Of a stretch of DNA of 64,000 nt, positions 32,447 to 42,000 are shown in pieces. The number at the start of each line of letters is the position of its first letter. The first letter of the stretch is position 1. Origin of the DNA: Gemmatimonadota bacterium (GTDB lineage Bacteria > JAAXHH01). Under the pieces are notes generated by a model. It was given only the letters and a program-made list of their open reading frames with translations, was not told the DNA's origin and ran no database searches. The position numbers and the translations under genes were made by a program. The stretch is from NCBI GenBank assembly GCA_009838645.1, contig VXRC01000017.1:121553-185552 (forward strand), read 5' to 3'.

Positions 32447-33481
32447 TCAGGCTTCAATCATTTCCGAGGTCAAGTCCATTACCGCGTCCAGATCGATTTC
32501 CATGCCGAGGCCCGGAAGATCGGGTAAAGGGACGAGACCGTCTTCGATCTGTACCGGGTTCAGGACGAACGGCGGCGCGACCTCATGACCCGTCATTTCG
32601 AGAAAAGGCATATTCCTGATTGCGCCTGCGAGATGGATATGGGCGAAGCCGTCGCTGATCCCGGCACCGTCCAGATGGCAGTACGCGCCGAACGCTTCGG
32701 CGCAACGGGCTGACTTCAACACGTCCGTGATCCCGCCCGCACCGCACACGCCGGTCCGAATGTGATCGGCCGACTGAAGGGTCATGACCTGGGACGCCTC
32801 GATAGGGCTGCACACTTCCGCGCTGGTCGGCGTATCGATTTCGTCGGCTACCTGCTTGCCACCCGTGTGGTCGTTGCGGGGACGGGGCCGGTCGAAGTAG
32901 AAATAGTCCTCGTCGTCAAGCGCCTTGCCGATCCTGATGGCCTCGTCGACCACGAACCGTGCCCGGCCGTCGAGGATCAGCGGGAAATCCGGCCCCACGG
33001 CCGCACGCACCTCGCGTACCAGGTGGACGAGGGCGTTTTCATCCGCCATCACGCCGAATCGGTAGGCTTTGAACCCGGCCCGTTGCGCGTCTTTCGCTTC
33101 CTTGGCGATCTCCGGCGCGGAGGTACCCGCTGTGCTTGACGTGTCTCCTCCGATGCCAACCCGGCAGACCGGAACCCGGTCCCTGAACCCGCCCAGGTGC
33201 CTGAAGAGCGGCCGTCCAACGATCTTGGCGGACAGGTCCCACAGGGCGACGTCGATCCCGGCGCGAAAAGCTGGCGGCGGTCCTTCGTCCAGGTCCCGCA
33301 TGGTCCACCAGGTCCGTTCACGGTCCAGGGGGTTCGTACCCACCAGGATGGGCGCTGCGAGATCAACATCGACATCGACGGCCGAAGCGGTAACCCCGGT
33401 ACAGTGTCCCTCGAGCCCTTCGTCGATCACCAGGCGCAGCAGGCCCGCGGGCTGATGTAGGATGAGTTTGGTGATTTTCAT
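32447..33481 (-). CDS. Enolase-superfamily (mandelate racemase-like) protein with altered metal-site motifs
   Basis: A 344-residue relative of the previous protein but clearly divergent from it. The C-terminal barrel is recognisable, with AGIDVALWDLSAKIVGRPLFRHLGG as the family's lid-to-barrel transition. The expected ligand positions read LILDGRARF (Asp), YFDRPRP (Asp where EEP is usual) and PTSAEVCSP (Glu). The usual KxK motif appears as GFKAYRFG. It may still bind a metal but with different chemistry. It is probably cotranscribed with the neighbouring enolase-superfamily gene and the M24 peptidase. Confidence 0.8.
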   Translation of the reverse strand: MKITKLILHQPAGLLRLVIDEGLEGHCTGVTASAVDVDVDLAAPILVGTNPLDRERTWWTMRDLDEGPPPAFRAGIDVALWDLSAKIVGRPLFRHLGGFRDRVPVCRVGIGGDTSSTAGTSAPEIAKEAKDAQRAGFKAYRFGVMADENALVHLVREVRAAVGPDFPLILDGRARFVVDEAIRIGKALDDEDYFYFDRPRPRNDHTGGKQVADEIDTPTSAEVCSPIEASQVMTLQSADHIRTGVCGAGGITDVLKSARCAEAFGAYCHLDGAGISDGFAHIHLAGAIRNMPFLEMTGHEVAPPFVLNPVQIEDGLVPLPDLPGLGMEIDLDAVMDLTSEMIEA

Positions 33482-33512
33482 GGGAGATTGACGCCGATTC
33501 TGTTCCGCCCTA

Positions 33513-34772
33513 CTACTGCCCCGAAGCCCCCAGCGGAAACACCGGCCCGTCCCGCCGCTGCTCCGTGAGTGGACGGGATCCGCTCGCCGTCACGACGACG
33601 GACTGTTCCAGGTGCAGGGACCCGACCCCGGCCAGGCTCAGTGGCGCTTCCACGTTGAGCACCATGTCTTCTTCAATGGGCAGATCGGAAGGGACGTTGA
33701 CACAGTCGTCCGAGATCCGCAGGCCGGTGTCCGGCGACAGGACGGGGTAGTCCCGCACTTCCATGCCGACCCCGTGGCCATGGGGGTACATGGCAAAACC
33801 CGCTTCGTCGACGACCTCCTGCATGGCCGCCTGTACCGCCGAGGATTTGACACCGGGCCGAATCGCGGCCAGGCCGGCGTCCATGGAGGCGCGGAGCGTG
33901 TCGAACCGGACCTGCATGTCGTCCGACAGCGGCCCCATGGCGAAGGTGGTCCCGGTGTCCGAATAGCAGGACCGGTACCGGCATCCCCAGTCCACATATT
34001 CCACGTCGGAGTCGCCGAGGATGAAATCCGGTTCCGTCGCGATGCCGAGTCCGTGGACCCCGAAGGCGAAGTGGTCCAGGTCCGCCCCTTGAGTACCCAG
34101 TTCCGCCCTGAACCGGTGGACGACCTCCTGCACGTTGTCTCCCGGCCTTGCCTGTTCCATGGCCGTCATGGCCGCCGTTTCGCTGATCTCGGCCGCCAGC
34201 GTGAGCCGGTCGATCTCGTCCCGGGTCTTGACCATGCGAAGCAGCCGGATGAGGTTGGAGCAGTCCAGCAGCCGGGCATCGGGAAGGGCCTCCTTCAGCT
34301 GCCGGTACCGGTCGGCGGTCAGGCCGTCGGTCTCCACGCCCAGCGTGCCCGCGGCAAGTCCCCGGTCGCTCAGAGCTCCTACGAGAGCCTGGGTGGTCGT
34401 AATGTAGTCCGGTGTGCCCTGCAGGAGGTGGTAAATACGGTCCATCCGGTCGGACAACGGCCTCGGCGGCAGAGACCAGTCGAGCCCGGAATCGCCGCTG
34501 ATCCGCAGGTCTTTTACCCACAGGTCTACGCCGTTGACGGCCAGCATCGCGCCGGTCACCGCCAGCGCGGGATCGCCCTCGAGGGGAAACAGGGCGTATC
34601 CCTGCGCCAGATCCGCCGATGCGCCGGGCCGGACCATGTACGCCTTCATGAGCCCGTCTATCCAGATGAAGTAGTCCGTGAAATAGGTGATATTCACGGG
34701 CGAGGTCGCGATCAGTCCGTCGAGTCCGCGATCCCGCATGTACGCCCTGGCCCGCTCGGTATTGAAGAGCAT
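33513..34772 (-). CDS. M24 family metallopeptidase (Xaa-Pro dipeptidase/creatinase fold)
   Basis: A 419-residue pita-bread protein. The N-terminal creatinase-like domain begins NTERARAYMRDRGLDGLIA. The catalytic domain has all five metal ligands: the Asp pair in VDWGCRYRSCYSDTGT, His in HGHGVGMEVRDYP, Glu in VLNVEAPL and Glu in LHLEQSVVV. It could be an aminopeptidase P, a prolidase or a creatinase-like amidinohydrolase; motif reading cannot decide. It heads the leftward group with two enolase-superfamily genes, and is divergent from hisH. Confidence 0.87.
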   Translation of the reverse strand: MLFNTERARAYMRDRGLDGLIATSPVNITYFTDYFIWIDGLMKAYMVRPGASADLAQGYALFPLEGDPALAVTGAMLAVNGVDLWVKDLRISGDSGLDWSLPPRPLSDRMDRIYHLLQGTPDYITTTQALVGALSDRGLAAGTLGVETDGLTADRYRQLKEALPDARLLDCSNLIRLLRMVKTRDEIDRLTLAAEISETAAMTAMEQARPGDNVQEVVHRFRAELGTQGADLDHFAFGVHGLGIATEPDFILGDSDVEYVDWGCRYRSCYSDTGTTFAMGPLSDDMQVRFDTLRASMDAGLAAIRPGVKSSAVQAAMQEVVDEAGFAMYPHGHGVGMEVRDYPVLSPDTGLRISDDCVNVPSDLPIEEDMVLNVEAPLSLAGVGSLHLEQSVVVTASGSRPLTEQRRDGPVFPLGASGQ

Positions 34773-35090
34773 CTGGGTTTCGATTCCGCAGGATGGATTT
34801 CGTTGCGATGGATCCGCCGTTTACGCCTTCAATCCGGCGCGGCGGCGGTGGCATGAAGAAGCACCAAGCCAGTATAGAAACGCCACCTGGCGATGTCAAC
34901 GACCGAATCCTCTTCCAGGGCCCTCTCCCGGCATGTACGCAGCGTCGTCGTCGCACGCCCGCAGTGCCATCTTTCCCTTGACAAAAGGGGCGCAATCGGA
35001 TTACTAGGGACATGCGGCCAGCATGCGCCAGGATCGTATTCCGTCCCTCCTGACCACCCCGAAGAACGTACGTTCAAATGATCCATTTTA
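34773..35090. other. Divergent intergenic region between the M24 gene and hisH
   Basis: No gene is supported in these 318 bases. On the plus strand a perfect TTGACA lies at 34978-34983, with a weak -10 candidate TACTAG 18 bp later, which could drive hisH; I regard it as low confidence. Nothing similar is evident for the leftward gene. Confidence 0.4.
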
Positions 35091-35711
35091 ATGATTCACA
35101 TCGTTGACTACGACGCCGGGAATCAGACCTCGGTGAAAAGAGCGCTGGATCACCTGGGCGTGGATTCGGTCATTACGTCGGATCCGGAGGATCTGGTCCG
35201 GGCGGAGCGTATCGTCTTTCCCGGGGTGGGGCATGCCCACTCCGCCCTTGAGACGCTCCGGGAACGAGAGCTCGACGACGCGCTAAAATCGGCCGCCGAC
35301 CGGGGGACGCCGATCCTCGGGATCTGCGTGGGCTGCCAGATCCTGCTGTCGGTCTCCGAGGAAACCGATCTGTCCTGCCTGGACCTTATCGGCGGCCGGT
35401 GCCTCAGGTTCCGGCCGGACGACGCCGGCCTGAAGGTGCCGCACATGGGGTGGAACGCGCTGCGCGTCGACCGCGCGCACCCCGTGCTCCGCCACGTGAG
35501 GCCGGACGACGAGGTATACTTCGTACATTCGTTCTACCCCGCCCCCGACGATGAGCGGGACGTGCTGGCGAGGAGCCGGTACGGCGTGGAGTTCGCGGCC
35601 GCCATCGGCCGGCGCAATATCGTGGCGGCCCAGTTCCACGTGGAGAAGAGCGGCCCCGTGGGATTGAAGATGCTGGGTGAGTTCGCGCGTTGGGACGGGA
35701 ATCCATGCTGA
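35091..35711 (+). CDS. hisH: Imidazole glycerol phosphate synthase, glutaminase subunit
   Basis: A 206-residue class I glutamine amidotransferase that hydrolyses glutamine and channels ammonia to HisF. The nucleophile Cys is in GICVGCQIL, and His and Glu lie in [10 protein letters not shown]. The oxyanion region FPGVGH and the PHMGWN motif are also present. FHPEKS of most HisH proteins is FHVEKS here. The gene overlaps hisF by 7 nt. No other histidine gene is near, so this could be part of a dispersed his pathway or a paralogous HisHF pair that aminates another substrate. Confidence 0.9.
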   Translation: MIHIVDYDAGNQTSVKRALDHLGVDSVITSDPEDLVRAERIVFPGVGHAHSALETLRERELDDALKSAADRGTPILGICVGCQILLSVSEETDLSCLDLIGGRCLRFRPDDAGLKVPHMGWNALRVDRAHPVLRHVRPDDEVYFVHSFYPAPDDERDVLARSRYGVEFAAAIGRRNIVAAQFHVEKSGPVGLKMLGEFARWDGNPC

Positions 35712-36502
35712 GCAAGCGACTCATTTCCTGCCTTGACGTGCGCGACGGCCGGCTGGTCAAGAGCGTCCGGTTCGTCAACACGAAGGACATCGGCGATCCG
35801 GTCTCCGCGGCGCGGCGGTATTACGAAGCCGGCCTGGACGAACTCGTCTTCTACGACATCACGGCATCCAGCGACCAGCGCGCCATCATGCTCGACGTGG
35901 TGGAGGAGGTTGCCCGGCAGGTGTTCATCCCCTTCTCGGTGGGGGGCGGCCTCCGATCGGTCGACGATTGCCGGCAGGTGCTGGAAGCCGGCGCGGAAAA
36001 AGTCAATCTGAACACGGCGGCCGTCAGCAATCCAGGGGTCATCTCCGAGGCGGCCGACGCCTTCGGGGTCCAGGCCGTGGTGCTGTCCATGGACATCAGG
36101 GCGGCCTGTTCCGGATCACTGACGACCGGTTCCGGATCCCTGCCGTCCGGATACGAGATCGTGACCCACGGAGGCCGGCGCGACACCGGCATGGATGCCC
36201 TCGAATGGGCGCGCCGCGGCGAGGCCCTCGGCGCCGGCGAGATCGTCGTCAACTCCATCGACGCGGACGGCACCCTCGAAGGATACGAGTTGAAACTCAC
36301 GCGGATGATTGCCGACAACGTGGGCATCCCGGTCATCGCCTCGGGCGGCGGCGGCAGGCCGGAGCACCTCTACGACGCCCTTACGGAAGGAGGGGCCGAC
36401 GCGGCCCTGGTGGCCTCCATGCTGCACTACGGCCACTACTCGGTGGATTCCATCAAGCACCATCTTCACGACCGGGGTCTGAAGATCCGGATGACCAACT
36501 AA
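35705..36502 (+). CDS. hisF: Imidazole glycerol phosphate synthase, cyclase subunit or HisF paralogue
   Basis: A 265-residue (beta/alpha)8 barrel. The catalytic Asp residues are present in SCLDVRDG (Asp11 of known HisF) and LSMDIRAA (Asp130), and the phosphate loops FSVGGGLRS and VIASGGGGR are kept. Three otherwise conserved places differ from the T. maritima enzyme: VKGxNF becomes VKSVRF, LTSxDRDGT becomes VNSIDADGT, and the segment after Asp130 is unusual. VKSVRF recalls the HisF2 proteins that work with WbpG-like amidotransferases. The ATG at 35705 overlaps the hisH stop by 7 nt, so translation is coupled. An amidohydrolase gene follows 16 nt later. Confidence 0.85.
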   Translation: MLSKRLISCLDVRDGRLVKSVRFVNTKDIGDPVSAARRYYEAGLDELVFYDITASSDQRAIMLDVVEEVARQVFIPFSVGGGLRSVDDCRQVLEAGAEKVNLNTAAVSNPGVISEAADAFGVQAVVLSMDIRAACSGSLTTGSGSLPSGYEIVTHGGRRDTGMDALEWARRGEALGAGEIVVNSIDADGTLEGYELKLTRMIADNVGIPVIASGGGGRPEHLYDALTEGGADAALVASMLHYGHYSVDSIKHHLHDRGLKIRMTN

Positions 36503-36518
36503 CGAAAAGAGCATAACC

Positions 36519-38216
36519 ATGGACTGGTCCAGACGCAACTTTCTCAGGAGAACAAGCCTGGTGGGCGCCGGCGCGGCGGTCGGCGGCCTGTCCACGATGC
36601 TGGACGGCTGCGCGATCGCCCAGCGTTACGACGTGATCATACGAGGGGGACAGGTGATCGACGGGACGGGGGCCGCCCCCGTGGCCGCCGACATAGCCAT
36701 CGCGGGAGACCGGATCGTCCAGATCGGTCCGGTCCAGGGTTCCGGCGGGAATACGATAGACGCCACGGGCAAGATCGTCTGCCCTGGATTCATCGACATC
36801 CATTCCCACACCGACCTTTCGCTCCTGGTCGATCCCAGGGCCGAAAGCAAGATCCGGCAGGGCGTGACCACGGAGGTGGCCGGTCAGGACGGTTCTTCGC
36901 TGGCCCCGCTGACGAACGGGCGGCTCAGGTCGCTGCAGGAAGGTTACGGACGGCGGTACGGCGTGGACATAGGATGGACGGATTTCACGGGGCTTTTCAA
37001 TACCCTCGAACAGCAGGGCATCGGGCTCAATTTCATCTCGCTCGCGGGCCAGGGCACCATACGCGGTTACGTCGTAGGGTACGAGAACGTACCGGCCAGC
37101 GCGCGCCAGGTCGATGCGATGAAGGACCTCGTGGACCAGGCCATGTCGGAAGGGGCCTGGGGCCTTTCGTCCGGACTCGAATACACGCCCGGCAGTTTTG
37201 CCGATGAGGATGAGATTTCCGAACTCGGCCGGGTGGCGGCGGGTTACAGCGGATTCTACGCGACTCACATGCGCAACGAGGACGATTTCCTCGTGGAAGC
37301 CGTGAGCGAAGCGATCAGCACCGCACGGAAAGCCGAGATCGCGCTCCAGATCGCCCACTTCAAGGCATCGGGCAGGCGGAACCGGGACAAGGTCGCGGTA
37401 TGCTTCGACATGATTGAACAGGCGATCGGCGAGGGGATGGACATCACCCTCGACAGGTATCCCTACATCGCCTACGCCACGACGCTGCAGAACCTGTTTC
37501 CGACCCGTTTCCGCGCGGGCGGCGCCGAGGCGTTCGTCAGCCGTCTCCAGTCACCGGACGTCCTGCCCGCCATGAGACGGGCGGCCGTCGACAAGGTCGA
37601 CATGCTGGGGGACTGGAGCGCCGTCATGATAACCTCGGTCGGCAGGGCGGAAAACCAGGACTACGTGGGCCGGCGGGTATCGGAGATCGTCGCGCGAAGC
37701 GGCCAGGATCCCTTCGAGTTCGTTCGGGAACTGCTCATCGCGGAGAACGGGAGCGTGGGCATGGTCGGGTTCGGCATGAGCGAGGAGGAGATCACTTCCG
37801 TACTGACCCATCCGCTGGTCATGGTCGCCTCGGACGGCGGGGCCGCAGCCGTCTCCGGCCCGTTGAGCGAAACCACGCCCCATCCCCGGTACTACGGGAC
37901 CTTTCCCAGGGTGCTCGGCAAGTACTGCCGCGAAGAGGGACTGTTCGACCTGCCCACCGCCGTACACAAGATGACCGGCCAGCCGGCCCAGCGGCTGGGA
38001 CTCGCCGACCGCGGCAGGATCGACGTGGGCCTGGTCGCCGATCTTGTGGTGTTCGATCCGGACACGGTCATCGACCGGGCTGACTTCATGAACCCCCATC
38101 AGTACGCGCAGGGCATCGAAAGCGTCCTGGTAAACGGCGCGGTCGTCATTGACGGTGGGGAACACACCGGCGCGCTGCCGGGCAAGGTGTTGCGAAAGCA
38201 GGCGGGATCGGCCTGA
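36519..38216 (+). CDS. Tat-exported D-aminoacylase / N-acyl-D-amino-acid deacylase family amidohydrolase
   Basis: A 565-residue amidohydrolase. The N-terminus carries a twin-arginine signal, SRRNFLRRTSLVGAG, and a possible lipobox-like LDGCAIA follows, so export in folded form is likely. The urease-type beta-sandwich strand (YDVIIRGGQVIDGTG) precedes the metal motif GFIDIHSHTD. Later metal or active-site segments include FYATHMRNEDD, LQIAHFKASGR and MVASDGGAA. The family hydrolyses N-acylated D-amino acids or related amides. It follows hisF by 16 nt and is probably in that operon. Confidence 0.87.
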   Translation: MDWSRRNFLRRTSLVGAGAAVGGLSTMLDGCAIAQRYDVIIRGGQVIDGTGAAPVAADIAIAGDRIVQIGPVQGSGGNTIDATGKIVCPGFIDIHSHTDLSLLVDPRAESKIRQGVTTEVAGQDGSSLAPLTNGRLRSLQEGYGRRYGVDIGWTDFTGLFNTLEQQGIGLNFISLAGQGTIRGYVVGYENVPASARQVDAMKDLVDQAMSEGAWGLSSGLEYTPGSFADEDEISELGRVAAGYSGFYATHMRNEDDFLVEAVSEAISTARKAEIALQIAHFKASGRRNRDKVAVCFDMIEQAIGEGMDITLDRYPYIAYATTLQNLFPTRFRAGGAEAFVSRLQSPDVLPAMRRAAVDKVDMLGDWSAVMITSVGRAENQDYVGRRVSEIVARSGQDPFEFVRELLIAENGSVGMVGFGMSEEEITSVLTHPLVMVASDGGAAAVSGPLSETTPHPRYYGTFPRVLGKYCREEGLFDLPTAVHKMTGQPAQRLGLADRGRIDVGLVADLVVFDPDTVIDRADFMNPHQYAQGIESVLVNGAVVIDGGEHTGALPGKVLRKQAGSA

Positions 38217-38281
38217 GTGCCTGTGACGGGGATGCCCGTCCGCCATTCGTTCGGCTTAATCGGTGTCCGAGGAGACCGGCA

Positions 38282-38941
38282 TCATCCGCGATCTACGTTC
38301 AGGTCCACGATCCTGCCGCTGCGCAGGTCGAAGACCCAGCCATGCACCTGCAGGCCGGTCTCGCTGATCGACGCCTGCACTTCGGGGAACTCAAGGATGT
38401 TCGCGCACTGCGCGCGGACGCTGTGTTCGACCAAGCGGTCGCAGCGGTCCGTCGCATCGGGGACGGCTTCCAGTTCCGCCTGATGCCGCCGGGAAACCGC
38501 TCTCAGGTTCCGAAGCCACGGCTCAAGCGAGCCGAGGTCATCCGACTGCAGCACCGCCTTTACCGCGCCACAATCGTAGTGGCCGCAAACCACGACATGC
38601 CCGACTTTCAGATGCTCGACCCCGTAAATGACGGCGGAACCTGTGTTCGGGTCCAGGGAGGAGACCAGGTTGCCCACGTTGCGGTGGACGAAGACCTCAC
38701 CCGGGCCGGCGCCCATGAAGGCTTCGGGCATCACCCGGCTGTCCGCGCATCCGATGTAGAGAATACCCGGCTGCTGCGGCCGCGACAGCCGATCGAGATA
38801 ACCGGGATCGGAACCCAGCCTTCTTTTGATCCAGTGCTCGTTCTGTTCGAAAATGCGGGCAGGATTCATGGACTTGGCCGTGGGATTCCTGGATGGAGAA
38901 AGTGGGTTTTCCAATTTCGCCTGAAAAGTGGCCTTCGCCAT
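38282..38941 (-). CDS. Beta-class carbonic anhydrase
   Basis: A 219-residue zinc enzyme interconverting carbon dioxide and bicarbonate. Zinc ligands are the Cys in IGCADSRVMP and the His and Cys in VVCGHYDCGAVKA; the Asp-Arg dyad of CADSR is intact. The family signature FVHRNVGNLV is also present. The promoter found at 38993-39021 would start transcription near 38987, so the longest open frame (from 38992) cannot be used. ATG 38941, with AAGG 11 nt upstream, is the best remaining start; ATG 38869 is an alternative. Confidence 0.93.
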   Translation of the reverse strand: MAKATFQAKLENPLSPSRNPTAKSMNPARIFEQNEHWIKRRLGSDPGYLDRLSRPQQPGILYIGCADSRVMPEAFMGAGPGEVFVHRNVGNLVSSLDPNTGSAVIYGVEHLKVGHVVVCGHYDCGAVKAVLQSDDLGSLEPWLRNLRAVSRRHQAELEAVPDATDRCDRLVEHSVRAQCANILEFPEVQASISETGLQVHGWVFDLRSGRIVDLNVDRG

Positions 38942-38992
38942 TGCAACCAGGACCTTCTTACACCGCGCTGATCGCGTGAAATGGTATAGCAC

Positions 38993-39021
38993 AGTATAGT
39001 CTGCCGATCGTGTTGCGTCAA
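38993..39021 (-). promoter_or_regulatory. Sigma-70-type promoter of the carbonic anhydrase gene
   Basis: On the minus strand TTGACG (39021-39016) and TATACT (38998-38993) are separated by exactly 17 bp, both five of six to consensus. Transcription would begin near 38987, about 46 nt before the chosen start codon. Confidence 0.75.
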
Positions 39022-39044
39022 TGCGGACCGGTCCGGAGAATCAA

Positions 39045-42000
39045 ATGAACGAACACGCTAGGGACGCCGCGAGCCCAGACGCCGCAAAACCGGACGCCGC
39101 GAGCCCAGACGCCGCAAAACCGGACGCCGCGTTACCCGCCGACGCGTTACCCGACGCCGCGAAACCGCCCATCTCCATAGGTATCGACGTCGGCGGGACT
39201 TTTACGGATTTCGTCGTGGTGGAAGGTGATTCCGCGCCGCGCTACTTCAAGACGGCGTCGACACCCCAGTCGCCGTCCGATGCGGTGATGAACGGACTCG
39301 GCGACATCGCCGATTCCCTCGGCCTTTCCGCGACCGAACTGATGTCCCGGACCCGCCTGTTCATTCACGGCACCACCGTCGCGACCAACACGCTCCTGGA
39401 GCGCAAGGGCGCCCGGGTCGGCCTGATCACCACCGAAGGTTTCCGGGACCTCCTCGCGCTCAGGGAAGGGCTGAAAGAAGACCGGTACAATCTGAGGATG
39501 ACCCCCGTCGAGCCCCTGGTTCCGCGGCCCCTTCGGCATACGTTGGCGGAACGTATCCGCTCCGACGGTACCGTCGAAGCATCCGTGGATCCGGTGGCGC
39601 TGGACGGCATACTGGACGAACTCGCGCGGGCCGGCGTGGAATCCGTCGCCGTCTGCCTGGTTTTCTCCTACCTGAACCCGGCGCACGAGCGGCTCGTCGG
39701 CGAACGCATCCGACAGCGCCACCCGGAACTTTACCTCTCGCTCTCCTCCGAGATCCTGCCCCAGATCAAGGAATACGACCGCCTGAGTACCACGGCCGTG
39801 AACGCCTACGTAGGTCCGGTCTACGCCAGGTATCTCGAACGCATGAAGGAGGAGGCGTCCGGCCTGGGCCTCGAGAGCGACATCCTCACGATGACGTCCA
39901 ATGGAGGGGTAACGCCGCTGGACGTCGCGGCGCGGCAGGCCGTGCAGGCCATACTCTCCGGACCGGCAGGAGGGGTCAGCGGGGCCGTCGCCTACGGTCG
40001 CCTGATCGGCGCGGAGGATCTCATCGGATTCGACATGGGCGGAACGAGCACGGATATCTCGGTGATCGAAGCCGGCGATCCCCAGGTCTCCGGGGAACAC
40101 TACGAAGGGGGATGGAAGATCGCCGTGCCGATGATCGATCTCCACACGCTGGGCGCGGGTGGCGGGAGCATCGCGCGGGTGGATGACGGAGGAACCCTGC
40201 ACGTCGGCCCCCAAAGCGCCGGGGCCGACCCCGGTCCGGTCTGTTACGGCCGTGGCGGCGATCAGCCCACGGTTACCGACGCGAACCTGGTCCTGGGCTA
40301 CCTCGATCCCGGCAATTTCCTGGGCGGACGGAACCCCCTCTTTCCCGATCTGTCTGAACGGGCAGTCCGGAATTCCGTTGCCGAACCACTCGGGCTGTCC
40401 ACGGTGGACGCGGCCCGCGGCATCCTCGACGTCGTGACCACGGCGATGGCCGAAGGCATCCGGCTGCTGACCGTACGCCGGGGTGGCGATCCGCGGCATT
40501 TCTCCCTGCTGGCCTTCGGCGGAGCGGCGGGCTTGCACGTGAGCCAGGTCGCCCGGAAGACGGGTATCGGCAAAGTCTACCTGCCTTCGGCGGCCCCCGT
40601 GCTGTCGGCCTACGGCATGCTCGCGTCCGACCTCCGGTACGACTTCGCCCAGTCATTCACGGCCAGCCTGGACGTGGTCGACCTCGACGAAGTAAGGCGC
40701 CTGACAAACCGGATGGCCGGCCGGGGCATCGCCCGACTCAGAAACCAGGGACTGGCGGACGGGGACATCGCCACCCGGTTCACGGCGGACATGCGCTACC
40801 TGGACCAGATCTACGAGGTGAACGTGACCGTGCCGGACCTTGCGATGGACGACGATGCCATACGGCACGCGTGGGCTTCGCTCTTTCACGAACGGTACCA
40901 GACTCTCTATTCCTACCATCAGCTCGACCAGGAGATCCGCCTGGTCACGCTGCGCGCCACGGTCACGGGCAAACTGCCGTCCGTCGACCTGCCCGTTATG
41001 GAACGGGACGACAGGGCCGGGAACGCCCGAAAGAGCACGCGAAGGATCTACACCGGTATCTGGACAGAGGCCGCCGTCTACGCGGCGGACGACCTCGCAT
41101 CCGGCATCGTGATCGATGGACCGGCCATTGTCGAGTCCGATTTCACTACCGTGCTCGTGGAGGAAGGCGACCGCTTAGAAGTGGATCCCTACGGCGGCAT
41201 GGTCCTGGCCGTTTCGCCGGCGGCGCTCGACGCGCGTGAAGCGTCGGATGCGCTAGTGTCGGATTCGTCGGATGCGCTGGATGCGCTGGACGCTCCGGAA
41301 GCGCCCGACGCGCCCGACGCGGACTTGGCCAGATCGGATCCGATCACTCATTCGGTCGTCGCCCACCGCCTGGAATCGATCGCCCGCGAGATGGCGGATG
41401 TCATGATCCGCACGTCCATGTCGCAGATCCTGAACTCCAGCCGGGACTTCTCCACCGCAATCCTCGACGCGACGGGCCAGCTCGTGGCGCAGGGCGAAGG
41501 CATTCCCGTGCATATCAGCGCCCTGCCGCCGTCGGTCGAAGCGGTGCGCGAATACTTCGGCGACGACATCACAGAGGGCGACCTGTTCATCCTGAACGAC
41601 CCCTATTTCGGCGGCAGCCATCTACCGGACATCACGGCGATCTACCCCGTGTTCCGCGACGGGGCCCTGCGCTTCTTCGCCGTAAACCGGGCCCATCACA
41701 GCGACATCGGCGGGGGAACCCACGGCGGCTACAACCCCTCGGCCAGCGAGTTGTACCACGAAGGCCTTCGCATTCCGCCCGTGAGGCTGTATGAAGCGGG
41801 CCGGCCCAGGAAGGACCTGCTGCACATGCTGGCGGTCAACGTGCGCCACGCGGAGAACTTCACCGGCGACCTGCACGCCCAGATCGGATCGGTGCAGATC
41901 GCCGCGCGCCGGCTGCAGGCGCTGCTAAACGACTACGGCGCCGATGGCCTGATGGCGTCCGTCGATGCCATCCTGGACAGCGCGGAACGGCGGATCCGGC

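Noticed and set aside
38225..38245. Terminator after the amidohydrolase gene
   Set aside because: GACGGG/CCCGTC forms a 6-bp hairpin but has no T-run on either strand.
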